DNA of 64,000 bases from Periconia sp. R9002 (taxonomy: Eukaryota; Ascomycota; Dothideomycetes; Pleosporales; Periconiaceae): the NCBI GenBank assembly GCA_023627715.1, contig JAMAHW010000048.1:227064-291063 (forward strand), read 5' to 3'. The position numbers and the translations under genes were made by a program. Below the pieces are notes generated by a model that was given only the letters and a program-made list of their open reading frames with translations, had not been told where the DNA came from and did not search any database. Within the stretch, counting starts at the first letter, position 1; the number at the start of each line of letters is the position of its first letter. Below, in pieces: positions 45,681-61,077 of this stretch.

Positions 45681-45695
45681 GGCTGCAACGCAGCC
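45681..45695. repeat. 6-bp stem hairpin upstream of the NLR gene
   Basis: GGCTGC, loop AAC, GCAGCC, about 125 bp before the start codon, in a locally GC-rich stretch. Confidence 0.6.
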
Positions 45696-45818
45696 GCCCG
45701 GCCCCCATTTCTGGCGATCCCTGTGAGGGCAGGCAGAGCGCCCCCCTCAGTTGTAGACGCCATGCTCTCGCTGCCAGCGTAGACCCTCTCGTCCGTTCGA
45801 TGAACACGCACGCCCACG

Positions 45819-48800
45819 ATGCCTCGCAACGATCGATACACCCGTGATGACTACCATGTCGGAGTTATATGCGCGCTCCCCGTGGAGAAGGCCGCCTTCG
45901 TGGCGATGCTGGATGAGGTGAACGAGCCTCTGCTGCCGGTTAAGGGCGACGACAATAAATACACCTTTGGCAGGATTGGGGAGCACAACATCGTGACTGC
46001 GTGCCTTCCTGCCGGCATGATAGGCACCAACTCGGCCGCGGCGGTGGCTAAGGACATGCTTCGCACGTTCCCCTATATCAAGATTGGACTCATGGTCGGA
46101 GTAGGTGGCGGTGTGTGGAGCGAGAAAGTCGACATTCGACTCGGAGATGTTGTCGTCAGCCAGCCAAAAGGCGAATTTGGTGGGGTGGTACAGTGGGACT
46201 TTGGTACGATGGAGCCTAACGGCTTCAAGCGAAAAGGATCACTGAACAAGCCACCAAAGCCATTGCTCCACGCCGTGGCAGACCTCCAGACAGCGCATAT
46301 GCTACATGGTGATAGAATCACAGAGAACCTAGCGCAGATGCTGCGGAACAATCCCAAAATGGCGCAGGATTTTAAGCACCAGGGCGCTGAGTACGACCGG
46401 TTGTACGACTCGAAATACGTCCACGCGGGGGGCGAAACGTGCGATGATTGCAAAGGAAAGGTGGTCAAAAGATCACCTCGAGAGAAGCTAGATCCGCAAA
46501 TCCACTACGGCACTATTGCATCGGGCAACGAGGTGATGAAGGACAGCGAAGTACGAGATGACATAGCAAAGGCGCTGGGTGCGATCTGCTTTGAGATGGA
46601 GGCAGCCGGGCTGATGGACAACTTTCCGTGCCTTGTAATCAGGGGTATATGTGATTACGCAGACTCGCACAAGAATAAGCAATGGCAGCCGTACGCGGCG
46701 GCAACTGCGGCAGCAGTTGCTGTAGAGCTTCTTGGGTTCGTTCCCAAGCAAGCCGTCAAGGAGCTGGAACCAGCAAGTATGTAATTGTTCATATTCTCGA
46801 GTCCTGGCATGTAGGCAAGATAGGCATATATTGGGCAATCTCACGTCTCTTCCGTCTACCCTTGCTATGGTGCATTAAAGCTGACTTCTGAGCCAAGAAA
46901 TGTCTCGATACGCGACGGAATTCAGTCTCGACGGCATGCCGAAAATGCGCCAGTTTGTCAAACGGCCGGCGGAGATGGCGCAGCTCGAGAAGTACCTTCT
47001 GCCTGTGCTCGAAGAAACACAAGGACAAAGCTGCCGACAGAAGGTACACGTGCTGCGCGGCGCTGGCGGCATGGGAAAGACGCAGCTGGCGGCCGAGTTT
47101 GCTAGACAACACTCCCACCGGTTCAGCGCCGTGTTCTGGCTAGACGGACGAAGCAAGGACACCGTTGAGCGTAGTATTGCGAGCTGTGCGGGCAGGATCC
47201 CGCAAGGCCAGATACCTGCAAATGATAGCGGCGACGTTGATGTGGTGAAAGATGTTATGAACTGGCTTGCACAACCGGAAAACACGGCCTGGCTGCTCAT
47301 CTTCGACAACGTCGACCAAGAATATAACCCTCAGAACAACAACTCCAACGCATACGATGTGAAGCAGTACTACCCAAAAGTGGATCACGGGTCCGTGCTA
47401 ATCACAACTCGACTGGCGCCGCTGGAGCAGCTGGAGCAGCAGGGCAAACCGCAACAGCTGGGCAAGGTAGACGAAGATCAAGCGCGGGAAATCTTCGAGA
47501 ACTGGTATCTAAAGAAGCACAGTAAGCTATGACCAGGGGATAGTTTATGAAAAGCGGTGAAGCTAACAACAGAGCTGTAGACACTGAGGAAAGCAAACGT
47601 CTGCTCGACGAAAAGCTGGACGGCCTACCGCTAGCAATTGCCCAGGCGGGCGCGTATCTGCAGGAGACTGGAATGGGCCTCGCTACTTATCTTAGACTCT
47701 ATGAGCAGCAGTGGAGCGAGCTCATGGAGTCGAAAGACGTGGGCGGTGCACCGCTGCAAGAGTATCCCGAAGGCAGCGTGAGGACGACGTGGGCCATCTC
47801 GTACCAAGCACTCCGCGACAAGCATGAACCGACGGCGAACCTGCTGCTTCTGTGGTCGTTCCTAGCCAATAAGGACCTATGGTTTGGGATATTTGCACAA
47901 GCGTACAAACGTTCAGAGGTGGCTGCGAGAATGATAGGAGAGTGGATCGGGGACGTGGCGAGTAGTGAGCTAGCGTTTAGCCAGGCGATGCAACGGCTAC
48001 GCAGCTACTCGCTGATTGAAGAGGTGGAAGAGGTGGGGGAGACGGCAAGCTACGCAACACATCCAGTGGTGCATCAGTGGGCGCGCCACTCCCAGGGCAA
48101 GCAGTTCGAGGCGAACCTACGGCGACTGGCAGTAGTCTTAGTCGGATATGCGGTGCCACGTGACAACCCTCGGGACATCGTGGACATCCAGCGTCGGCTT
48201 CTTCCTCATGCTCAGGCGGGCTCTCGGGGAGTGACCGTAAGCCAACGAGACCAGACCATGGGGAGAGACGAAAAGTACGATAAAGCTAATGAAAAATTCG
48301 ACGAGAGGGTGGCGGTTCAAGAGGCAAGGTATCTCCTCGGTTGCCTCTATAAAGGCCAACACAAGCTGGACGAGGCAGAGCAGATGTACGAGTGGGTCCT
48401 CCAAGGGAAGGAGGCACTAGGACCCAAGTACAGGACAACACTCGAGACAATACAAAGCCTAGCTGGCATCTACGAATCCCAAGGCAAGCTAGCTAAGGCA
48501 GAAGAGACGTATAAACGGGTCCTACAGATGAAGAAAAAAGCACTAGGACCTGAGGACCAATCAACAATACGGTCACTTTGTGACCTTGCCGTCTTTTACT
48601 ATCACCAACGTAAGAACCTAGGCAAAGTAGAGCAAATGTTTAAACAGGCTCTGCGAGAATCCGAGGGGATAATAGATCCTACGCACGAGTTGTATATGCT
48701 ATACACAGTTTACATGCTGGCTATCCTCTACTATAAGCAAGGCAGGCTGGGTGAGGCAGAGCAGATGCACAAGCGGGTCCTACTAGGGTTTGAGGAGGCA

Positions 48801-49775
48801 CTACCGTCTAATCACCTGGTAATCACAAACACAGTCCAAACTATGGCCCTCTTCTACTATGAGCAAGGCAAGCTAGACGAGGCAGAGCAGATGCATAAAC
48901 GGTCCCTACAAGGGTATGAGGAGGTGCTAGGACCCAAGCACACAAGCACACTAGGCGAAGTCTTCAACCTAGGCAACGTTTACCAGGACCAAGGCAAGCT
49001 TCATGAGGACCAAGGCAAGCTAGGCGAGGCAGAGCAGATGTACGAGCGGGCCCTACGAGGATATGAGGAGGTAGTAGGACCTGAGCACATGCAGTCACTA
49101 CGGACAGTCAACAGTCTAGGCCACGTCTATGAAAACCAGGGCAAGCTAGGTAAGGCAGAGGAGATGTTCAAGCGGGCTCTACAAGGGTATAAGGATACCC
49201 ATCAGCACACGTCAATGTTAGAGACAGTCGGCTTTCTAGCTTTCCTTTACTATCGCCAAGGCAAGCTAGAGGTGGCAGAACAGATGTATGAGCAGGCCCT
49301 ACGAGGGTATAAGGAGGCACCAGAACCTGACACGCATAAGTTGACACTACACGCTGTTAGCGGGCTAGCCCTCATCTATGAAGACCAGGGCAAGCTAGGC
49401 AAGGCAGAGGAGATGTACAAGCGGGCTTTGCGAGGGTACGAACAACAAGACATGAGCGAACACGTCAAGTTTCAAATCTACCGACCAGCTCTCTATACGA
49501 TGGAAAGTATGGGCAACCTCTACGCAAAGCAGCAACAGTATGCCAAAGCGCAGGCGAAATATGCAGAGGCGCTATCCGGATATCGACGCCTGCTTGGTCA
49601 AGACAGCAAGGAGTGTACGGCACTTGTGTCCAAGATGCGCGCTTTACCAGCCCCAGATGGTAAGAGAGATAAGCGTATTTGGCTGTCAGCGGTGCAGGAG
49701 GCTTCCAACTCGCAGCAAGTAGGAAAGGGTTTTACGCTTGGAATACGGGAGCGACTCAAGACCATACTTTACTAG
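45819..49775 (+). CDS. NLR-type STAND receptor: PNP_UDP - NB-ARC - TPR
   Basis: Three exons, 45819-46776, 46898-47521 and 47581-49775, give 1258 aa. Residues of about 10-305 are a nucleoside phosphorylase-like domain (VGVICALPVEKAAFVAMLDE, GLMVGVGGGV, then CFEMEAAGLMD and VIRGICDYADSHKNKQWQPY). The NB-ARC follows: Walker A GAGGMGKT (374-381), Walker B LLIFDNVD (452-459), sensor GSVLITTR (484-491), GLPLA (542-546) and an MHD-like THPVVHQWAR. From about 775 to 1215 are some ten kinesin-light-chain-type TPRs (pattern QGKLGEAEQMYERALRGYEE). This is the classical fungal NLR layout: TPRs sense a ligand, NB-ARC oligomerises, and the N-terminal domain acts. All key residues are intact. It lies in a repeat-rich segment. 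The second intron could end at 47574 or 47580; both keep the frame. Confidence 0.9.
48300..49600 (+). repeat. Tandem TPR-encoding repeats, about 126-bp period
   Basis: About ten in-frame repeats within the NLR gene. Many units share near-identical DNA, e.g. CAAGGCAAGCTAGGCGAGGC-like and GCAGAGCAGATG strings recur at 48370, 48750, 48880, 49020, 49150, 49270 and 49400. One unit has a 21-nt internal duplication at about 48981-49022. Confidence 0.85.
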
Positions 49776-50291
49776 TTGGATACGATAGTGACGAAATGCT
49801 CCTCGTTGTTTGGTTGGGTAGGGGGTAGAGTGCTGGATGTTTTGTTGAGGAGTGAGTGATGAGTTGGTAGGAAGAAGGAAAAGAACAGAAATATATTTTC
49901 GATACAGTTACGAGAAAAAAAAGTTTTTGGATGTCTCTTTTACAACTACATGTTATCTCCTCCATCTCTCTCGTTGCGCTTCCTCAAATACCGCCACTCG
50001 AACGTCTGCGTTTCGTTTTGTTCTCACGTTACATACAGTTCCTCGGTGTCTTGTCGTCTTTCCATCTTTAATCCACTCCTTTTTCTGCCTTTTTCTTCTT
50101 CTTGCCGAGGGCCGCTAAACCCCTTCCCGGATTCCGCCGTGCTCTCCGGTCCTCCTCCCCTCTCACGTACAGTACACGCACATATGCATGTGCTAAAAAT
50201 AACAGACGACATGGTAAAGTTCAAAATCCCCAATCCAGAACGAGGTCAAAAAGGAGTCGAAGAAGAAAAGGAAATGAAAAACACTGTTCTA
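49776..50291. other. Gap between convergent genes
   Basis: 3' flanks of the NLR gene (plus) and ARG5,6 (minus). Pyrimidine-rich on the plus strand; no further feature. Confidence 0.5.
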
Positions 50292-53895
<3,604 letters not shown>

Positions 53896-54551
53896 TCAGT
53901 TTTTATTCGTAAAAACCACTGCGGATGACGGTTAGCGTGTGTAAACGTAGATGCAGGTGGACAGTCGGCTGTTTCTTACCCGAAGGAACGATGATGATGA
54001 CAAGCAAGATGATGATGCCGACAATAAGACACATGCGCATCTTCATGTCCTTCCACCACATTTGCTTGCGCACACGGTTGGCGCCCCGTCGGAAGCCCTG
54101 GGCAGACGTGGCCAGGTTATCCGTCTTGTCCTGGAGGGCATCTAGACGCTCTCCTCGCTGCTCGACCGTTCTGAGGTTTTGCTTCATTTGACCGACGGTA
54201 TCGTTGATTTGCTGTATACCAGTCAGTAAGCCGCGTGGAGAATGATGATCGTGCTACGTTTGAGCGGGGCGCACTGCGTCGCCGGTGCCGTCACCGTCAC
54301 CGTTGTGGAAGCCATGAGGAGTGATGTTGTGCCAACTCAGTTGCTAGGCTTAACTCCCTGTGACAACCGGACCGGACCGGACCGCACAGCGATAAGGAAA
54401 CAGCAACGGCAGAGTGCAGCGATGGCATGGAGACTAAGGAGCGACATACAGCTTGGAGATCCTCGACCTTGGCATTGGGTGCGTTGTTGGAAGCATTGTT
54501 GGAAACGTATGGGTCGTCATTGGGATGCGGGTCGTAGCGTCTGCCGTCCAT
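53896..54551 (-). CDS. SNC1: Synaptobrevin/VAMP-type R-SNARE
   Basis: Three exons, 54551-54450, 54211-53980 and 53918-53896, give 118 aa. After a short Asn/Pro/Asp-rich N-terminus ([18 protein letters not shown]), the SNARE motif runs from [18 protein letters not shown] through [20 protein letters not shown], with the central zero-layer Arg in VEQRG. It is followed by [20 protein letters not shown] and a single C-terminal membrane anchor ([17 protein letters not shown]). This is the vesicle-side SNARE for exocytosis and endosomal recycling, essential at hyphal tips. The last exon of 23 nt is inferred from splice sites and phase and encodes only the luminal tail (VVFTNKN). Confidence 0.93.
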
Positions 54552-56138
54552 GGCTGGGTTGGATGAGGATACGGTGGGATGAGATCAGTGAAGGAAGGGG
54601 GTGCAATGTAGACGTTGGCGGGTCGCGAAGTCGATGCGGTGAGGTGGTGTTGATGGCGATGAGTTGTTGAGGAGATGGATGGTGGGAGGAGAGTGAGGTG
54701 TGGAAGGGCAAAGGGCACGAGGCGGGCGACAGGACGGGCAAAGGCGCGGATGGCCGTAATTGGCTGGAGGGCTGGCTGGGTGATTGGATTGGCTGGGTGA
54801 CGGGCTCACGGGCTGGCCAGGGTTAGTCGTCTGAAAGAGGTTTGAGGCTGACTGCTGTGACGCTACGTGCGTGTAGCCAAATCAATAGGTAATGGTTATT
54901 AATAAATACCTGCTTCTACAAGTATGAAATGTAGGTACGAATGAAGAGGAGAGTGCTTTGCAGAATTGGTTGGGAAGGTTGAGGATTTACGGTACAGGTT
55001 TCTTTGATTTATTATACATATATCCCGTGATTCATTCAATTATTACTCTTTCATCCACTAGTGCACAGCACCACCACTGCACACGTACACTTGACATCTC
55101 GCCTTCGTACAATTCTACACTGCGCCTCCGCCCAGTGCGTAGGCTGGCAAAGCTGCCTTTGCCTCTGCCCTGCCTCTCCGCCGCCGCCTCCTCCCCTTCT
55201 CGGCCAAAGGGTGGGTGTGTTTGCCAATCTTCTGTAAATTGGCGAGTGACGTACGTATGTAACTCCCAAGTGCAATCGTCCGTCTACTCACCTAGGTATC
55301 CTTTGTGCTTTTTATAGTAAAATGCGTGCGTCAGCAACTACCTAGGTACTCCAGCACCATTTTCCTTACCAGCTCCGCTCCGGTTCTCAGCGTTGCTAAA
55401 AAGCCATGGCACACCACTGGCACTGTTCCATTTATGCTCATTCATCTTCCTTGGTGGCGTTGGAAGCGCTAGCTGAAGGGATGAGACAGCTGTAGCTTCA
55501 TCGACGCGCAGAGAAGCCCTTTGACGTTTCGGTGCCTGTCGGGCGTAAATTACCAACAGTCGTCTGCATTCGCATCACACAATAGGTCTAGTCGCATGCC
55601 CCTTTGCCTATTGGATAGGCCCGGACTTGGTTTTCTTACCGCCCTCGGTGTAAAATAAGATTACGTTATGATCCATCGACCTGACCTCCTGAACGCCTAC
55701 GAGGCTTAGCCCATCACATACAGTTCAGCGCTCCTTCCTCTCCCTCTCCCGCTTTTGTCTTGATATCCATTCTCCTTCAGTCTTCTCGGCTTGACTGAAC
55801 CTGCCTGCTTGATTGTTTTTTCATGGACTATTTCGACCGCTTGCACTAATACCCCCAACCCCTCCGCCAGCATCCCGGGCGTTCACCAGTCGCTCGTTTC
55901 AGGTCCCTCCTCCCTCCCCGTCCCAGTGCCCAGCATTCGCAAGCCCACTTTCCACCGTACCCTCACTTCGCCGTTCGCTCGAAAGCGGCAGGCAGCTCTC
56001 CTTCCTTAGCCAGCCTCTATTGCTCGTCGTCGTCCTCGCATCCAGGCTAGCATCCTTACCTCCGTCAAGCCCGGCGCTTGAATGCTGCACACTGGGTAGT
56101 TTTGTTTTCTTCCTCCACGCCAGCAATTCACACACGCA
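54552..56138. other. Gene-free stretch, 1.6 kb, divergent promoter region
   Basis: Between the synaptobrevin gene (minus) and the GH76 gene (plus). Pyrimidine-rich near 55700-56000, as in fungal 5' UTRs. Frames are low-complexity. No RNA gene found. Confidence 0.5.
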
Positions 56139-57628
56139 ATGAAGTTCGCTTCCACAGCTCTGGGAGCACTGGGTGCTTCGGTGCTGCTGTCCAGCGCCGG
56201 CGCCCTCGACCTGGATATCAACTCAGAGGGTAAGTCTCCTGGCTCCCGCTCAAGAACGTCTGCTTACAATACAAAGACTCCATCAAAAAGGTCGCATCGC
56301 AGGTCGCGGCCGGCATGCGAAAAGTATACACTGGCGACCGACCAGGTGATGTGCCTGGTAACTTGCCAGACCCATACTACTGGTGGGAATGTGGCGCCAT
56401 GTTTGGCGCTTTGATTGATTATTGGTACTATACGGGTGACAGCCAGTACAACAACATCACCACTCAGGCTATGCAGCACCAGATTGGAGAGGAAATCAAG
56501 GCTTTTATGCCACAAAACCAGACCAAGACCCTAGGAAACGATGACCAGGCTTTCTGGGGAATGGCGGCCATGTCCGCTGCCGAGAACAAGCTGCCAGATT
56601 TGAAAGATGGTCCTTCGTGGCTTGCTCTCGCTCAAGGAGTGTACAACACTCAGGTTGCCCGATGGAGCTCCACATGCGGTGGCGGCTTGAACTGGCAGAT
56701 TTTCACGTACAACCAAGGCTTCACTTACAAGAACACCATCTCCAACGGCTGTTTCTTCAACATTGCCGCACGCCTCTACAAGTACACGGGAAACACAACC
56801 TACGCCGCCGAAGCCGAAAAGCATTGGGATTGGGAACTGAAGACGAAGCTGTTCGAGGTCAAGGATGGTGGCTACCACTTCTACGATGGTGCCGATGAGA
56901 GGGATAACTGCCAAAAGGTCGAACCCATCCAGTGGACCTACAACATTGGTGTTCACCTTGCTGGCGCTACTGCCATGTGGAATGCTGTAAGTAGCCATAC
57001 TTGGTTACCCCCTCAAAAAACGCATCTCTGGTACTAACTATTCTAGTCCATCGCAGCCAACAACCAAACCCAAAAGGACCGTTGGGCCAAGGAGATTGAT
57101 CTCCTGATCAAGGGTCTTGACGTTTTCTTCCCTGAAGGCATCATGAAAGAGGTTGCTTGCGAGGATATTGGCACATGCAACACGGATCAACGATCTTTCA
57201 AGGCGTACCTGTCTCGCTGGATGGGCTATGCTATCCTCACGGCACGCGAACTCACCTTCAAGGATTTGTGGGACAGGATCCAAAAATCTGCCCCAGCGGC
57301 CGCGAAGACGTGCGTTGCTACTAGTGACAACCAAGCGAACTGTGACCTGAAATGGAATCCCAAGGGCAACAAGGACGGAAAAACTGGTGTTGGCGAAAAC
57401 ATGGCGGTCCTGGAGATTGTGCAAGCCCTGCTGGTCAACAAAGCTCCTGGCCCCGTAACGGAGAAGGGCGGTGGTGTCTCCAAATCTGACCCAGCTGCCG
57501 GCGGCGGTACCATGGCACCTCCCGTCGTACTCAACCCCGTAACCACTGGCGGCAGGGCAGGAGCTGGTATACTGACAGCCTTGGTGCTGGGCGCAACGCT
57601 CGGTGGCGCATGGTGGTTGGTAACGTAA
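56139..57628 (+). CDS. GH76 endo-1,6-alpha-mannosidase-like cell wall enzyme (DCW1/DFG5 type)
   Basis: Three exons, 56139-56229, 56277-56986 and 57047-57628, give 460 aa. A signal peptide (MKFASTALGALGASVLLSSA) leads to the GH76 domain: PDPYYWWECGAMFGALIDYW, LGNDDQAFWGMAA with the catalytic Asp pair near 117, WQIFTYNQGFTYKNTISNG and YHFYDGADE. The domain is rich in conserved Cys and Trp. The C-terminus has a Gly/Ser-rich spacer and a hydrophobic tail (AGILTALVLGATLGGAWWLV), a GPI signal. The yeast relatives Dcw1 and Dfg5 are thought to transfer GPI-anchored proteins onto wall glucan. Which of the two it matches cannot be told by eye; both orthologue groups occur in fungi. It acts at the plasma membrane and wall. 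Confidence 0.93.
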
Positions 57629-58491
57629 GTTTCTGGTAATTATTGTTAATTGTGAGAGGGGGTGGAGAAGCAAAGCTGTGCTGTGTCGTCGTCTCGTGTG
57701 GGATAGCTATATATGCCCTGGGTGGATATGCAGGCGTCATTACGTGGGCCATTTGACGGAGCTGTTTGTTCATTCCCCTTGTAGCGGATCTATGTATGGG
57801 ACCTTTTGGATCAAGGTGGAGTTTAGATAATCAAGCTTGTGTTTTCTTCTTTGTGAATACATATGTAAACAACGTAGGCGGCCGGTGAGGGATCTGCAAG
57901 TGATGGCACGAGGGAGGAGGAGTTTGGTGACATTGATGGGATTACGTACCAGGGCCTGCATTAACCGACAGGGCCGGCGCCAAGGATGCGAGGGGCGACG
58001 TCGGGGCAGAAAAAAATTTCCACTAAGATTCGACAGCAAGCAAAGAAAAACCCAACAACCATGCCTTCAAAACCCCATCAGAGCTCGGGTCGGCTTCCCC
58101 AACCTACGAACAGCCCTCATCAATCCACTCCCCCGCTAGCCCCGAGAATGAGTCTCGTGCCGCCGTGAACCCTCACTTCCGCTCTTTGAACCGGTCCCTT
58201 CACTTCCACCTCCAACCCCCACCTTCGTCGTGCTGGTCTACACCAAACTCACGCCCGCCCGAGGACTCGCAAGGTGAGTGATGGCCATTCTTTTTCTATT
58301 GCCTGTGCCCCTTCATGATGACTTCGTCATATTTTTAAAGATGTTAGACTTGCGACCTTTACGGTTTGAGCGACAAGAGACTTCCTGACTGCACAACCCC
58401 CCCACCATCTCTCAATAGCCGCAATTTTCCTCCCACATATACTAATATCTGTACTCTAGGAACTTGAACTGATACCATATCTGTTGTGACC
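57629..58491. other. Gene-free stretch upstream of ADE4
   Basis: 3' flank of the GH76 gene and promoter/5' UTR of ADE4. A possible 5' UTR intron (GTGAGTGATGG at 58273) may exist but no acceptor was fixed. Confidence 0.45.
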
Positions 58492-60443
58492 ATGTGCGGT
58501 ATCACAGCCGTGATCCATGCGGATCCGTAAGGCGTCTTGTATCCCTATCTCCAAGTCCAACGCTGAGTATAACAGGAAATCCCAGTCGGCCGCGGTAGAA
58601 ATACACGACGCGCTCTATCTACTCCAACATCGAGGACAGGATGCTGCGGGCATTGTAAGCTGTAGCACCGGTGGACGATTCCACCAATGCAAGGGCAATG
58701 GCATGGCTTCCAAAGTGTTCCAAGACGGCGCCCGCGTCTCCGATCTCCCAGGCTTCATGGGATTGGGTCACCTCCGATATCCAACAGCCGGCAGCAGCGC
58801 GAATTCCGAGGCTCAACCTTTCTACGTGAACAGCCCGTACGGAATCTGCCTTACTCACAACGGCAACCTCATCAACGCGCCGGAGCTGCGGAGGTTCTTG
58901 GACCAGGATGCCCATCGACACAATAACACGGAGAGCGACAGCGAACTGATGTTGAACATCTTCGCGAATGAGCTGAACGAGACAGGCAAGGCGCGTATTA
59001 ACGCCAATGACTGCTTTGCTGCTCTGGAGAGAATGTACAAGCGCTGCGTTGGTGGCTGGGCTTGCACTGCTATGCTTGCAGGTACGACTTTTCGTTGAAC
59101 CATTCACTTGAGGGGTCTCTTATTGACTTGACTACCAGGTTTTGGACTGATTGGCTTCCGTGACCCCTACGGCATTCGTCCGATGGTGTTGGGATCAAGA
59201 CCCTCCGAGACCGGCCAGGGAATGGACTACATGATGGCTTCCGAAAGCGTCGCTCTCACCCAATGTGGCTACAGGACCTTCCAGGATATTTTACCCGGGC
59301 AGGCTGTCATTCTCGAGAAGGGAAAGGAACCTGTGTTCAAACAAGTTCACCCTGCTTGTGGATATACTCCAGATATTTTTGAATACGTCTATTTCGCTCG
59401 TCCAGACTCCATCATTGACGGTATTGATGTTGACGAGAGCCGCCGCAACATGGGCTTCACACTTGCCGAGACCATCAAGAAGCAACTTGGCCCCGAGAGG
59501 CTAGCGGAGATTGATGTCGTTATGCCTATTCCAGAGACAGCCATCACCTCGGCCATTTGCGTTGCGGAGGCGCTTCAAAAACCCTATGTGCTTGGTTTCG
59601 TTAAGAACCGCTACATTTTCCGGACCTTCATCATGCCATCACAGAAGCTCCGGCAAAAGGGCGTGCGAGCGAAGCTCAACCCAATGCGCAAGAAGTTCGA
59701 CGGAAAGAACGTGTTGCTCGTGGACGACTCGATTGTTCGAGGGACAACATCGCGCGAGATTGTCCTTATGGCGCGCGAGGCTGGTGCTAAGAAGGTCTAC
59801 TTCACCTCGTGTGCGCCACCCATCACCAACGCACACATCTACGGTATCGATCTGGCTTCATCATCAGAGCTCATTGCCCACCATAGAGATGCAGCCGCGA
59901 TTGCTCAGCACATAGGTGCGGACGATGTCATATTTCAGAACTTGGATGACCTCGTTCACGCATGTGCCTCTCTGTCGCCCAGAGATCCCAGCACACAGAA
60001 GTTCGAGGTCGGCGTATTTTGCGGCAAATACGTCACACCCGTCTCGGATGATTACTTTACGCACCTTGAAAAGATACGAGGCGAAACTCGCAAGCAAAAG
60101 ACGATGGCGTCGGCAAGAGACGCTGTATTGCACGGAACTGCAGACCTCCAGCAGGTGCGCATGGCTGCTAAGGGTGTGGTATGTTGTGTTCCCAATGCAC
60201 AACTGCAGATTATGTGATCTGACTAGAATACAGGAAGTCGACCAGCACGGTAATGTTATTCCCGCCGATAGCGGGAGCCCTGAGTGGGGTCCTCTAAACG
60301 GCGCTCGCGTTGCCCTGGAAATTGAAAAAGCCAACGGCATCGATACAAGCGCTGAAAACGAAAACGGAGACCGCCTAGAAAGCCCGGTGCGGGTCAGCAA
60401 CAGCCAGGACATCAGCCTGCATAACCAGCATGACTATTACTGA
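58492..60443 (+). CDS. ADE4: Amidophosphoribosyltransferase
   Basis: Four exons, 58492-58526, 58576-59081, 59139-60178 and 60234-60443, give 596 aa. The protein begins [12 protein letters not shown], so Cys2 becomes the N-terminal nucleophile of the glutaminase domain after Met removal. [10 protein letters not shown] and [11 protein letters not shown], then [10 protein letters not shown], are glutaminase motifs. The PRPP-binding loop is [14 protein letters not shown] at about 375-388. The enzyme makes 5-phosphoribosylamine from PRPP and glutamine, the first committed step of purine synthesis in the cytosol, and is feedback-inhibited by purine nucleotides in the family. The last exon encodes a variable tail ([14 protein letters not shown] onward) that is long and hydrophilic. 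The first exon is 35 nt; without the intron the start would be lost. Confidence 0.96.
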
Positions 60444-61077
60444 GTTCGGCACTCGTTAGCAGTGTGGTTTTGGGGATAGATGGACTGGGACTCTCTATTT
60501 TCGGCGTACAAACAGCCTTGCTGTCATTGTTTTCACTTGGGAGAGAGTGGACGGATATTCCTGGTTTTTCTTTCGTATATGGATGGCATGGGGTGGGTGG
60601 AAACGTCTCACTTTACCATACCTACAGTTAGGTCCCTCTCCTTGGGGATAAAAGGTGAATAGAGGCCACCGTAGAGTAAATCGCTCGAAAAAAAAAATGC
60701 ACTCTTCCGTTATCGACCTTGCGTTTTGACTACTACCAATGATGGCGTGCCGAGTTGCATACATTGATGGTATGTGTAACGTTTCTTTACGGAGAACTTC
60801 GCCTGTATTGGTTTACATTTGCGCGATGGCTCCTTGAAGAAAGAAATTTGGATACTAATGGGAATCTATGAAGACATCCCGGATCTCTGCGCAGACCTTA
60901 GTATTGTGTTTCCCAGCATCCTACCTGCAGGAGCTTCATATGACGTTAGAGATTGAGCGTGACCGATACGGTGAGTGATGTGCTGCCCCACCAATAGCTT
61001 ATCAGCTGCTCCGCCATATCAACCTCTCATCTCCACCATGGTAAACACAACACCAAACCACCATTGTCTGCTCGAAA
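60444..61077. other. Gene-free stretch between ADE4 and the MFS gene
   Basis: 3' flank of ADE4 and promoter of the transporter; nothing else recognised. Confidence 0.5.

Larger units (their letters stand above)
44502..45818. other. Gene-free stretch upstream of the NLR gene
   Basis: AT-rich, with a 39-bp nested palindrome at 44968-45006 and two strong hairpins at 45585-45603 and 45681-45695. May contain the decayed 5' end of the kinase-like gene and remnants of mobile DNA. Confidence 0.5.
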
